From contig NC_133398.1 in assembly GCF_047511655.1 (NCBI RefSeq), forward strand, positions 50,659,638 to 50,723,637: DNA of 64,000 bases. The letters run 5' to 3'. The translations under genes and the position numbers were made by a program. The notes beneath the pieces were generated by a model that did no database searches, was not told the origin of the DNA, and saw nothing but the letters and a program-made list of their open reading frames with translations. The first letter of the stretch is position 1. Each line of letters begins with the position of its first letter. Origin of the DNA: Castor canadensis (Eukaryota > Chordata > Mammalia > Rodentia > Castoridae). Positions 24,466 through 34,850 of this stretch are shown here, in pieces.

Positions 24466-25128
24466 TGTGGGGGAACTGGTTTCCCTGTTTTTTCTGTCTT
24501 CCCATCATTGCCCTTGGTATTGTTACTGTCCCTGCACTGTGTGCAATTAATTATTTTCTAACTTGTAATAATAACAGTGATGATTTTTAGAATGGAAGGG
24601 TGAGAGGAGAGGGAATGCAAAGAAGGTAAGGAAAAGGGGAAAAACACATAAACAAACAAGTAAAAACAAAAAAATGAACAAAAAAACTGTGTCAAAGATA
24701 TTAACAGGGAGAGATAGTGTACTAATCAACAGTAAGCTAAACAGGCATTATAGAGACAGAGGATAAAAAAATATAAATAAATAAAATAAAAATTAAAAAA
24801 AATCTCCAAGTTTAAATGCAATAAAGTTTCAGTCTTAATTACCTTGGTGTTAGTCCCTCAGCCTCCAATCCTGGAATCCTGGAGATGGTGTCTCAGAAGT
24901 AGTTCTGTCATTGTCTCATCAAAAAGAAAAAAAAATGAAAAAGAAAAAAAAACACAACAAAGTGTCCCAAGTTAAGATGCAATACAGTTTCAGTAAGTTT
25001 TTCAGCATGTAGGTTTAGTTAGGTTGTTGTCTCATCAAAGGATTAGAAAAAAAAAAGGAGTCTGGAGACAGCTTTGTGAATGTCTATCTGAGGCTGCAGC
25101 TCACCTGCCCACTACTGTCAGCTAGCTA

Positions 25129-25629
25129 TTGCTGCAGGCTTTACTGATTGCAGTTCTCAGGAGTGAGCTTAACACTCACCTAGCCCCTAGGCTTTGTTTA
25201 CTTTGCATTCTCCTGGGCACGACCACCACTGTTACAAGCTTTCCCCTTTCCAAGCACACTGGGGGAGGTGACACTGCACCAGCTTTCTCAGGCCTGTGTG
25301 TTTATTTACATTTCACATGGGAAGTGATACATCCCCCCTCTCCTGTGGAGTTTTCCTCCCACTGCCACTTTTACAGGCTTTCCCGGAGCTCAGGGAACCC
25401 TGCCCTCTTTTCTACCTTTCTTTTTTATTGTTATTGTTTATTATTCAGTTTGTTTTTTTCTTTTTTCCCTGGGCAGGGGTCAGTCTGTCCAGGGGGCTAT
25501 GCTGAGCTGGCCCAGGGTTGTCTGTGGGAGCACCACGTGCCGCTTAGCTCACCTGGTGGTCTGCTTCTACCAAGCTGGTTAGGCGCTGGCATCTGGCAGC
25601 GTGAAAGCCCTCCTGGTTTCTCCATTTAA
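25129..25629 (+). other. Antisense open frame (166 codons) in the 5'UTR of the full-length L1
   Basis: It runs antisense within the first 160-660 bases of the element and points out of the 5' end. It has Leu/Phe-rich stretches (YCYCLLFSLFFSFF) and then SVCPGGYAELAQG, which matches in frame the antisense frame at 1216-1590 of the other full-length L1. The position resembles primate L1 ORF0, with no sequence similarity that I can claim. Translation is not shown. Confidence 0.3.
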
Positions 25630-25789
25630 CATGGAGTAGAGATGCTATGCCTGGGCTGGAGGTGTGGTGTTGTTGGAGTTTTACCTCTTCTTGGTGGTTT
25701 TTCTTGCAAGGTGTATCTCCAGCATCTCTCCAAGATTTTACTTTAGGAAGCACATTTTCTGCTTCCTCCCTCTAGTTGCCATCTTGCCA

Positions 25790-25805
25790 AAAATAACAAT
25801 TTCTT
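25790..25805. repeat. Target-site duplication of the minus-strand full-length L1 (right)
   Basis: Identical to 18915-18930. Confidence 0.95.
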
Positions 25806-26600
25806 ATGTCAAAGACTCTTGTGAAAATTCATTTATTTAACTTTGTTCACTGAAAAGAGGACATTGATGGATCAATTCTATCTTTTTGTACCAGTATGTG
25901 CACTCTGCACTGTTTAGGCATATTTAGGATTTGGAACCCTTCCTGAGAGTAAGGGTCCAAAATAAAAAGAATATTGAACCTATATAAATAATAAATTAGA
26001 ACCATTCACCACAAGTGTATCCAAAAAGCTATTATATCACTGCCTGTAAGCATTAAGCATAAATATATCAATGATGGGGTCTTTAAAAAGATCAGGCATG
26101 AAGAGGACAAAAAGCTCATTTTTTTCTTTTAAAGGAAATGCTAATGAAGCCCATAAAGGGTCATCATGAGCTATGCTGGCTGTGATTCCATGTAAAAAAA
26201 TGTGGAGCATCCAGGGCTTAAGGCACCTTTGCAACTCTCTAGAGTCATGGAACAGTGAACAGCACTGTGTGGTTTGAGCGTCATGGTCTTTGCTACAGGT
26301 GCCCTGTGAGTATGTAGTGTGGGGCCAGAGGAAACTCTGTGTATGACTCTGTCTGGGTGGGTCACTTTTATTAATGCACACAGGTAGGCAGGCCAGCATC
26401 TCAGCTATGGCAGGGTTTTTATTTTCAATTTGGTAAATGTTTGCACAACCAAAATGACACATTTTAAAGCTTAAGAAACATAGACAATGTAGAGGACAAG
26501 TTGTGGGGAAATCATCCATTTTGGTGTCAAACTTAGACAACCATAAACAATCACACTAATGTGATTGCTTGGTTAAGGAGCTCTTCAAAGGCGTTCACTA
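25806..26600. other. Duplicated block gamma, copy 1, with an unrecognised minus-strand ORF
   Basis: This is homologous to 52610-53440 over almost its full length. A minus-strand frame at 26037-26540 is open for 167 codons. It is rich in Cys, His and Phe and contains HGITASIAHDDPLWASLAF; I do not recognise the family. The paralogue is interrupted by stops, which argues against a conserved protein. It may be an old processed pseudogene or chance. Relative to the beta block it is separated by SINEs and the full-length L1. Confidence 0.45.
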
Positions 26601-27084
26601 ATTCCTTACAGGAAGTTCATAATATTCTTCCTTGGGTCATTCAAAAGGTCTTTTTGACACTGACATCTCATTCATGGGATGAGATGGAAAGACACAGAGG
26701 AGAAGAGATTCTCCACTGGGGTGTATCAGGAGAGGACAAGGAAGCCCAGTCTAGTCTGGGAGGTGAGAAACTGATTTTTGTCCTTGGGGATGAGAACAGC
26801 TGGCTGGTGGGAAAAATGTCTCCTATGGAGTCCCTGAGTGCCAAAAGGAGATAAGTCAGAGTTCACATATCTGGACTGTGGATAGAATGAAAGATGTTAG
26901 GTGGTTTTTGTTTATTCTCAAACGCACATAAAATATAAATCAGTAAGCCTCAAGAACTTTTCAAAAAATGGTTTCTACATGAAAATAGTTCATAAAGTAG
27001 TTTTAATATGTTTTGAGAAAACACTTATTAAATTTTAGATATATATTTTAGTTAGCAGAGAAAACTACTCCTTCATAACTATTT
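26601..27084. other. Unrecognised intergenic sequence
   Basis: A 97-codon + strand frame at 26561-26854 has no recognisable similarity. I see no repeat or gene that I can name. Confidence 0.5.
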
Positions 27085-27098
27085 AAAAGGTATTTCAT

Positions 27099-27388
27099 AG
27101 CAATGCTAGGCATCTCTTTGTATAGCTATCCTTATCTCAACTAGCAAAAACACTTTGTCCTACTTATTATTGCCTATGTGATAAGGGCAAAACAGTTTCT
27201 GCCTGGAAGTGAGGGGATGGTAGGGAGAGTGAGTGGGCAGGGGAAAGGGAGGGGGGAAAGGAGGGAGAAATGACCCAATCATTGTATGCACATATGAAGG
27301 AATGAAAAAAAAACAGTAAGGAGTATTGTAAGAACTTTTGTAAATACCACAATGTACCCCCACCCAGCACAACAATAAAAACAAAAAA
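27099..27388 (+). mobile_element. 5'-truncated L1 3' end with probable 3' transduction
   Basis: The sequence begins in the L1 3'UTR (aatgctaggcatctctttgt) and runs through the G-rich tract to a first A run at 27305-27313. It then continues with 60 bases of other sequence to an AATAAA and a second A run at 27374-27388. Perfect 14-bp target-site duplications (aaaaggtatttcat, 27085-27098 and 27389-27402) enclose both A runs, so the extra bases were part of the inserted RNA. Confidence 0.85.
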
Positions 27389-27402
27389 AAAAGGTATTTC
27401 AT

Positions 27403-28165
27403 CTAATTTTCCTCAGAACAATAAGAACATGAGTCAGTTCAATTCACTTGCACCACATCCCCTACAGTGAAACAATGAACAGTTATCCTGTGACATTCAA
27501 TGTAGCACTCATACCCTTTGTCATCTCAATCTCCCTGCTCTATTGATTTCTTGCCACAACCTCTCCTTGTCCATTTCTATTCTTCACTTTCTTTAATGGG
27601 CCTTCCAGAGAAGCTTTTATTTCAGTGCCCCCTAAGGTATCCACTTTGGATTCTTGGCTTGTCCCTGTGCATTTATACTTCTATCCAAAGCATTGTATAA
27701 ACAAGTAATATCCAGATACTGTTACTCAAAATATTGAATTAATCTCTCCAACTATTTCAGATTAGTGAGTAATCCTTATTTAGAACATAAATAAATTTCT
27801 CTGTTTTTATTTTTTAAATATCTTTATTTTTACTTTCCACATTAAGAGTAGAATCCTTTGGTATCACCTAAATCCCCTTCTTTGTATTGCTATGTTTCTG
27901 AAGCCAGTCTTCTCAGTGCTTGAGCACACTGTTAACTAGGTGCAGTTCTCAGGCCAGACCAATATCCACTATCCTGAAGGTAGGTTTAGTGTGCCCATGA
28001 TTGGGGTCTGGGGACTGGTTGCCAGTCTCCTGGGAGTTGATTGGTTTGACTCCTCTCTTCTCAAAGCTGGTCCCACCTTCATTAGTTGGAAGACCATCTA
28101 GTGACTGGTCTTGGAAAACTGAAAACTGAGGGAATCTCTCTCTCTCTCTCTCACCTTTCTCCATT
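27403..28165. other. Intergenic, nothing recognised
   Basis: No gene, paralogous block or clear repeat was identified apart from a short CT run at 28137-28152. Confidence 0.5.
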
Positions 28166-28470
28166 TCTCTCTCCCATCTCAGTGATACTGAGAGTTGAAC
28201 TCAGGGCCTTGTCCTTGCTAGGCAGACACTCCACAGATTAAGCCATGCCTCCAGCCCTTTGTGTTCTGATTATTTTGGGGATAGGGTCTCACTTTTTACC
28301 CAGGATGGTCTTGGATCAAGATCTTCCTATTTTAGGCTTCCCACCTTCACTGGAATGACAGGGAGTCTTGTAAACATCCTGCCTGTGCTTCCCTGGAACC
28401 ATGATCTTCTGGATGTCAGCCTCCCAAGTAGCTAGGATTACAAGTGTGAGCCACCAACAATCAGTTATTA
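28166..28470 (-). mobile_element. Composite SINE (B1-like plus ID-like), minus strand
   Basis: On the minus strand the B1-like head (ggctcacacttgtaatccta, gctacttgggaggctgac) is followed by an ID-like half (gggctggaggcatggcttaa ... ccctgagttcaactctcag). Confidence 0.8.
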
Positions 28471-28499
28471 TTTATTCTTCTTTTGATTCTGCTTTTTCT

Positions 28500-28595
28500 T
28501 GGGGGGGAGGGAGTTCTGGTGTTTGAACTCTGGTCCTCACATTTGCTACACTGGTGCATGTAAGCCACAGACCTCAGAAGAGTTGTTCTTTTTTG
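28500..28595 (-). mobile_element. SINE fragment, minus strand
   Basis: The pattern ggagttctggtgtttgaact ... cttgctacactggtgcatg resembles the complement of an ID-like half (gtttgaactc then a box-A like part). It is short and degraded. Confidence 0.45.
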
Positions 28596-28599
28596 AGGA

Positions 28600-29477
28600 T
28601 CTTGAGGAAGCAGGAATCTTTCTGGCCTGTGCACTTCAGCATCGGCATTTGTTCCTCCCCTCTGCCATAGCCCCTAGTCCTCATTTTTTTTCCTAACCCT
28701 TTGCCATTTGTCAGGGGAAAATCACTTCCTTTCTTTCACTTTCATGACATTTGGACTTACTTTGATTTCATTTTGCCCACACCTTTGGATTTTTGCTTTC
28801 TATGAAAGTTGAAATGAGAAATAAAAAATTTTAAGTCTTAAAAATTATAGAAAAATGATACAGCCCCTTTTGTCATCCTTTTACTTCCTTTAGTATGTAT
28901 TAATCTCAGGATTAAGTAGAAAGTAATACAGAAGCAAAAAAACTCATCTTTGACAATAAATCACTATGTGAAAAAGAAGTTATAAAATTCCTTTTGTTGT
29001 TGCTGTTTAAATCTAAAATGAAAAATCACAAATGAGTAAAGGACAGAAAGTTATTACTCTTTGGTTTGTTAGCCTGGGGTTCATGCTTTGTGAGAGTACA
29101 CCATAGGCAAATGTACAAAGCAAACAGAATCACTGAGTGGATGAACAACTGAAAGCCAATCACTACTGTTTGTAATATAAGGTCCTAATGAGAGACAATG
29201 TCATGTATGGATATCCTGTGTCTACAAGCTCAGAAAATTTGAGGATATCAAATGTTCAATCATTTAACTAAAAGAGTTGAACAATAAAAGCTGTACTTTA
29301 AGAAATAAAATTGATTATTGAACGCAAATAATTGTAATCCTTCTACCTACTTAGAGAAAAATTTTTCTTTCATCAGGAACTGAGGTGTATAGATATTTTG
29401 ATGCCTGGGGACAATGGATCAGGTGGGGAGGAGGTCACCACTGAGCCTTAGGTTCCTTCATTCAGGCATTCTAGGGT
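28600..29477. other. Intergenic, nothing recognised
   Basis: AT-rich sequence without recognisable genes or paralogous blocks. Confidence 0.5.
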
Positions 29478-29492
29478 CAGAGGAAAGATCTT

Positions 29493-29950
29493 TTTTTTTT
29501 TATTCATATGTGCATACAATGCTTGGGTTATTTCTCCCCCCTGCTCCCACCCCCTCCCTTACCACCCACCTCACCTCCTCCCTCTCCCCCCCACCCCCTT
29601 GATACCCATCAGAAACTACTTTGCCCTTATCTCTAATTTTGTTGAAGAGAGAGTATAAGCAATAATAGGAAGGAACAAGGGTTTTTGCTGGTTGAGATAA
29701 GGACAGCTATACAGGGAGTTGACTCACATTAATTTCCTGTACATGTGTGTTACTTTCTAGTTAATTCTTCTTGATCTAACCTTTTCTCTAGTTCCTGTCC
29801 CCTTCTCCTAGTGGCCTCAGTTGCTTTTAAGGTATCTTCTTTAGTTTCTCTGCATTGAGGGCAAAAATGCTAACTGATTTTTTAGGTGTCTTACTTATCC
29901 TCATATCTCCCTTGTGTGCTCTCGCTTTATCATGTGATCATAGTCCAATC
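29493..29950 (-). mobile_element. 5'-truncated L1 3' end, minus strand
   Basis: It starts with a T run (the poly-A tail read in reverse), continues through attcatatgtgcatacaatg and the C-rich tract (complement of the G-rich tract) into the end of ORF2. It is flanked by near-identical 15-bp duplications (cagaggaaagatctt / caggggaaagatctt). Its 3'UTR matches that of the full-length minus-strand L1. Confidence 0.92.
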
Positions 29951-29965
29951 CAGGGGAAAGATCTT

Positions 29966-30830
29966 GAAGAATTTATTATTTTGTCAACAAGTAAGGGAGT
30001 CTCTCCTCAGTGAAGGGATTCTAAAGTCATCTGGATGTGTGAACCTCCTCTTAAGGAAGGAGTCTGATCATTGTGAGCTGAAGATACTTTGTCACTCTAG
30101 ATCAGAGGATGTTACAGATGTGAGAACACTTTGTGAGTGAGACAATGCCAGAGAAATAACAATAACATTACCTTCAAGTTAGGATCTCCAGACTTATACA
30201 CATCTGAAAACAACCAGGATTCAGAATAAGGGAAATTGTTACAGCTTGAAGAGCACTTGAGACCTCGATAACAATATGGTGGATAGAAATGGAAATGTCT
30301 ACATTAAACTTAAACTTGTGCCCCAGTGAAGCACAACCACATGGACCTGCATAAATGTGTTCTAGAAGGAGAAAAACACCATAGAAGCTCATTCTCCAGT
30401 ATTCACTGTGAATAAGATAGCAAACAAAAGCCCATTCTTCATTCTCAAGAGTTTATTTGCCACAGATGGTCTGGTAAATCTCTAAACAAATCCAAAAACC
30501 CCTATGTTTGTGGGAATATAATTTTCTATATACACAAAGAAGGACAAAAATGGAGGCGAGAATCAGAACCAAAAATTTGTTCCTAGAAAAGTAATACTTG
30601 CCCATGAAAAATGACGTGTGGGTATGTATGTGTGGATGATTATTTACACACATAATATTGACTTTAGGCCACACACACTTATCATTGGATTGATAGTATC
30701 ATTTGAATTGGTACATCTGAAGTCTATGGGAAAATTGACCTTCAATATAACATAATGGCCTAGGTTGATATCATTGTTTAGGCCTTATGAAGATTGCACA
30801 AACATAAGCAAAAAAGGAAATAAAAACAAT
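29966..30830. other. Unrecognised sequence upstream of an interferon-type promoter
   Basis: No protein or repeat that I can name. Low-complexity GTGT/ACAC pieces occur at 30605-30680. Confidence 0.5.
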
Positions 30831-30966
30831 GAAATGTTCAGAAAATGAAAATTGCTTGTTCCCTATATAAAAGCCATGCACACACAGAAAGTCTTCACAG
30901 AACCTAGGAACCAAGGCTCACCTTGATTCCAGTTCAGTCAGGCCATCAGCATCCTAATTCCTCCAT
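30831..30966 (+). promoter_or_regulatory. Type I interferon promoter and 5' leader without its coding region
   Basis: The block has IRF-type purine repeats (gttcagaaaatgaaaattg), a strong TATA box (tatataaaa, 30864-30872) and a leader reading cagaaagtcttcacagaacc, which is typical of mammalian type I interferon mRNAs. It runs to tcctccatgg, where an interferon ATG would be expected. From about 30967 the sequence is L1 ORF2 (gaagacatcagaagatgg) instead of a signal peptide. It is a better TATA than any of the four IFNA copies here have, so it probably came from a different interferon gene. Confidence 0.65.
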
Positions 30967-31856
30967 GGAAGACATCAGAAGATGGAAAGATCTCTCATGC
31001 TCGTGGATCAGCAGAATCAATATTGTGAAAAATGCTGTTATATCAAAAGCACTCTATGTGTCTTTTACTCTGTACTCAAAATCAACTTAATATAAGTCCT
31101 GAAACTTTGAAACAACTACAGGAAGTAGTAGGAAATACACTGGAACATATATGCATCGGCAACAACTTCCTAAACAGAACTCCATTGGCTCAACAACTAA
31201 GAGAAAGAATGAACAATAGGACTGCGTCAAACTAAAAGGCTTCTGTACAGCAAAAGAAACAGTCTCTAGACTTAAGAGATTGCCCACAATGGTAGAAAGT
31301 GTTTGCCAGCTACTCATCCAGCAAAGGACTAATATTCAGAATCTACGCTGAGTTCAAAAAACTCAATCTGCAAAGAATCAACATCCCAATGAAGAAGTGG
31401 GTGCATGAACTGAACAGAGAATTTTCAAGGAAGAGGTACAAATGGCCAATAAATATAAGAAGAAGTATTCAACTTCTCTGGCCTTGAAAGAAATGCAAAT
31501 CAAAACCAGACTCAGATTTTATTCCACCACAGTTAGAATGCCATCTTGAAGAGCAAAAACAGCTCCTGGCAAGGATATGTTAAAACAGGAACTCTTATAC
31601 ACTGATGGTGGGGATACAAATTAGTAAAATCATTATGGAAAGTAGTATTGAGATCCTCAAGTAGCTAAAAATAGAACTGCCTTACAATCTAGTGATACCT
31701 CCTGGGCATATATCCAAAGGAACATAAGTCAGGATAAAATAGAGACACTTGCACACCAATGTTTGTTGCAGCACCGTTCACAATAGCCAAGCGGTGGAAA
31801 AAACCCAGATGCCCTAAAATTGATGAATTAATGAATGGATCAAGAAAATGTGAGAG

Positions 31857-31901
<45 letters not shown>

Positions 31902-32386
31902 AGAGTTTTACTCAGCCATAAAGAAGAATGACACCATGTAGTTGGAAGACAAATGGATGCAATTGGAGAACATCATGTTAAGTGAAGTAAATTTGGTTCC
32001 AAAAGACAAGGTCACATGTTTTCTTTCATATGTGGAAGACAGATCCAAAAGATAGACATATAAACAAAAAAGCAAACATGATCATATAAAAACTTATATG
32101 TAGAACATGTTTGCAATAGTGAAACTACACTATGGAATTCAGGAAAGGAGGGAAAGGAAAGGGAATGATAAAGTGTGAGCAATATTGTAATACATAACAT
32201 CTGTGAAGATAGAGGATATAAGGATATATATTGAGAGCTGTTGATAAATGGGGAGTAAGAGAGAAGGGATAAATGAGAACAATAAAAAGAGGTTGAATTA
32301 CCAAAGTAAAGTATACTCATATATCAAGAAACACCCTTGAATATTGACTTAGAAATTAATAAAAGACAGGACTAAAAATAGATACA

Positions 32387-32417
<31 letters not shown>

Positions 32418-32640
32418 TATACTTGCAGTGGTGTAAACAAAGGAGTTTAAGGTGATAGAATATGGTTAATGGACTTCATGTATTTATCTGAAATTGAACA
32501 ATGAAACATCTTGCAATTGCTTTAAGTGGGGAGGGAGGACGTTGCAGGGGAGAGATGGTGGGGATGATAGAACCAATGTACAATTTAAGCCTATTTGAAA
32601 TTTTCACAATGAGTTGCCCCTGTAAAATGAATATATTCTA
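30967..32640 (+). mobile_element. Old L1 3' part, paralogue of the one at 7756-9651
   Basis: ORF2 C-terminal and 3'UTR sequence is homologous to the old L1 upstream of IFNA copy 1, with an internal deletion near 31055 that removes the part holding the nested L1 there. It contains (AC)n at 31859-31900 in the place of the (AT)24 of its paralogue. It carries multiple frameshifts. Confidence 0.88.
31859..31900. repeat. (AC)n microsatellite
   Basis: About 20 AC units within L1 ORF2 sequence. A (GT)n run also occurs at 32386-32416. Confidence 0.95.
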
Positions 32641-33271
32641 ACAAAGAAAAGGAAGTTGGCAAGGCAGGTGGCCCTGAATCTTTTGTCATATCAGTCCTTC
32701 TCCTGTGATGTGCTGAACTCTCCTCATGTCTCCAGAATTGATTCCAGTTCCACACCTGTCATTCCTTCAGGTGTGAGCTCTGAGCTTTAGCTAATGAGTT
32801 TGGTTCTTAGTTTAGCTTATTCCTCTAAGCTGATCAAGACCCTGACTCTTAAGCTTGTGGTAACAGGAATCTAGAGCCTAATGAATACATGAGTAAATGG
32901 ATAGAAGTAAATAGGATTTCAATGAGCTGCATGTAAATATATCAATGAGTTTGACAACATGTTATAAATGTTACAATTGATCTTATGAAGACACATTCTG
33001 AAATACAAAAATGAGAATATAACATATAAATAAAATGAGGCCAGTTAAGGGGTTATGTAATGTGTCTGATGTAAGTGAATGAAATTTTCCCATAAAGAGG
33101 AAGACTCTGCCATTACTTAGGCAGGACTCCACTGGAAAACACTAATCAATCTAGAACCAGCTCTGATTTTTATGACCAAAAATATCTGCAGAGAGTATGG
33201 AAGAGCTGAGGACTCAGGCTGTGATTTGCTGGGTGTCAATAGTGACTCCAGAGCTCATTAACAACCTGGGA

Positions 33272-33351
<80 letters not shown>

Positions 33352-33917
33352 ATTTGTAAATTGATATAATAATAGAACCCTATGCTGTTTGCTTTACTCT
33401 CTGATATTCTCAGTGACTGGATATGGGGCACTTAGTAGGTATTTTATACCTATGAAAAACAAGGGTGTCCTTTAGAGGAAAAATGAGGATATATTTTTGT
33501 TAATGCTAAGAACAGTGCCTAGTCTACAGCCCTAATACTGTAAACACATCTGACCTGGGAAGGTAAGCAGAGATGGACTTGGATGGTACTTGTTGGGAGA
33601 ACAATGTCTAACTGACAAGGAACACCTTACATAATTTCATGCTTTCATTCCTCTTAACATTTTCCTTATTAATTCACTCTATTAAATTGAGAGAAATGTT
33701 CTTAAAATTAAATTTTCCTTTGCTTCTTCTCAGACACAGAAGAATAATATCGATTTCTGAGTTCCTTTATCTTCTAGAGGAAACCTTAATACAATGAACC
33801 ATTTTTCATTATCTAGAAAGAATACAATGATCTTCAAAATTTTACTTTGTAGATTCAGGTGAGGAGGCTCACACTGAAATCCTAACACTAGGGTGGCTGA
33901 GACAGGAGTATCATGAG
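32641..33917 (+). other. Upstream flank of IFNA copy 2, ending in a truncated SINE
   Basis: Homologous to 9652-10858. At 33917 a B1-like SINE (33852-33917, paralogue of 10789-10913) stops abruptly and IFNA signal-peptide sequence begins. About 1.8 kb, including the virus-response promoter, is therefore missing relative to copy 1. Confidence 0.85.
33272..33352. repeat. (CT)n microsatellite
   Basis: An uninterrupted CT run of about 80 bases; the paralogous site at 10266-10279 has only about 7 units. Confidence 0.95.
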
Positions 33918-34366
33918 GGCTATGCCCTTTGTTTACTTATGGCCCTGGGGGTGCTAGCTGCAGGTCAGCCTGCTCCCTGCCCTGTGATCTGGCACAGACT
34001 CGTAGTATTGGTAACAGGAGGGTCTTGACAAATTGGACTGGGACAAATGTGGAGAATCTCTCCTTTCTCTGATCTGAAGGACAAAAATGTCTTTGAATAC
34101 CCCCAGGAGGAGTTTGATGGCAAGCAGGTACAGAAGCCTTACGTCATCTCTGGTCTCTATGAGATGACCCATCAGATCTACAGTCTCTTCAACACAAAGG
34201 AATCCTCTACTGCTTAGGAGAAGACCCTTCTGCATTGTGATGAATACTTCCATAGGTTCACTCTCTACCTGGAAGGGAAGAAACACAGCCCTTGTGCCAA
34301 AGCAGAATTAGTGAGAGTCTTCTCTTCCTCAGCAAATGTGCAGGAAGGAATGACTCCTGGTCAAAC
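33918..34366 (+). pseudogene. Interferon alpha pseudogene (copy 2)
   Basis: Signal-peptide codons (ccctttgtttacttatggccc) and the mature chain up to the Trp77 region align with copy 1, followed by the C-terminal helix region (gaatacttccatagg ... cacagcccttgtgcc). Defects are: no start codon and no promoter because of the upstream deletion, two single-base deletions in the signal peptide, TAG in place of the Trp77 codon, a deletion of about 105 bases (between mature residues about 83 and 119), and loss of the normal C-terminus. It is clearly dead. Confidence 0.92.
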
Positions 34367-34850
34367 ATGTAAATGACTCTAGATGACTAATACACGATAT
34401 CTCTTTTCCACAAGCATTGTAATTACAGAGTCTCATTCCTAATGTAACTGACATGAATTCAATCTATCTGTCAAATAATTTCAGTGGCATTAAGTAATAT
34501 TGTGGTCAGCTCTATAGCATTTGTTTCTCTTATGCATACAGCTCTATTTCATTATGTATCTAACTGTATTTATGTAAATATATATTTAAGTATTTATCTG
34601 TATAATATCCTGTGCAAGTTGCATTATTTAAGTATTTACCTATATAATACAGGTATATATAATATAATATACATATATTTATGTTGTCTATACAATATAG
34701 ATACAATATTATGTTTATATATTTTATATATAATATCCTGTGCAACTTTATATTGCATTTAATTTAATAAAACATTTTCTTTTTGTGTAATCAAATTATT
34801 TTGCTTTGTTTATAACATTCAACAACAGAAAATTTGACATTCTTTACATT
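34367..34850 (+). other. 3' flank of IFNA copy 2, AT-rich
   Basis: It keeps the interferon 3' flank pattern (gactaatacacgatatctct, then tatttatctg-type AU-rich stretches) followed by irregular TATA-rich repeats near 34560-34740. Small Tyr/Ile-rich frames there are low complexity. Confidence 0.6.

Larger units (their letters stand above)
18931..25789 (-). mobile_element. Full-length L1, minus strand, with perfect 16-bp target-site duplications
   Basis: Read on the minus strand, it begins with an L1 leader (ggcaagatggcaactagagg), followed by about 1.3 kb of 5'UTR, ORF1, ORF2, a 3'UTR with G-rich tract and a poly-A tail (the T run at 18931). The perfect target-site duplications and relatively long open pieces (up to 185 codons) make it the youngest long L1 in the window. 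It lies between the beta and gamma blocks. The paralogous region near 52600 lacks it, so it inserted after that duplication. Confidence 0.95.

Noticed and set aside
34484-34762. A 92-codon Tyr/Ile-rich frame
   Set aside because: Generated by TATA-rich repeats in the 3' flank of IFNA copy 2.
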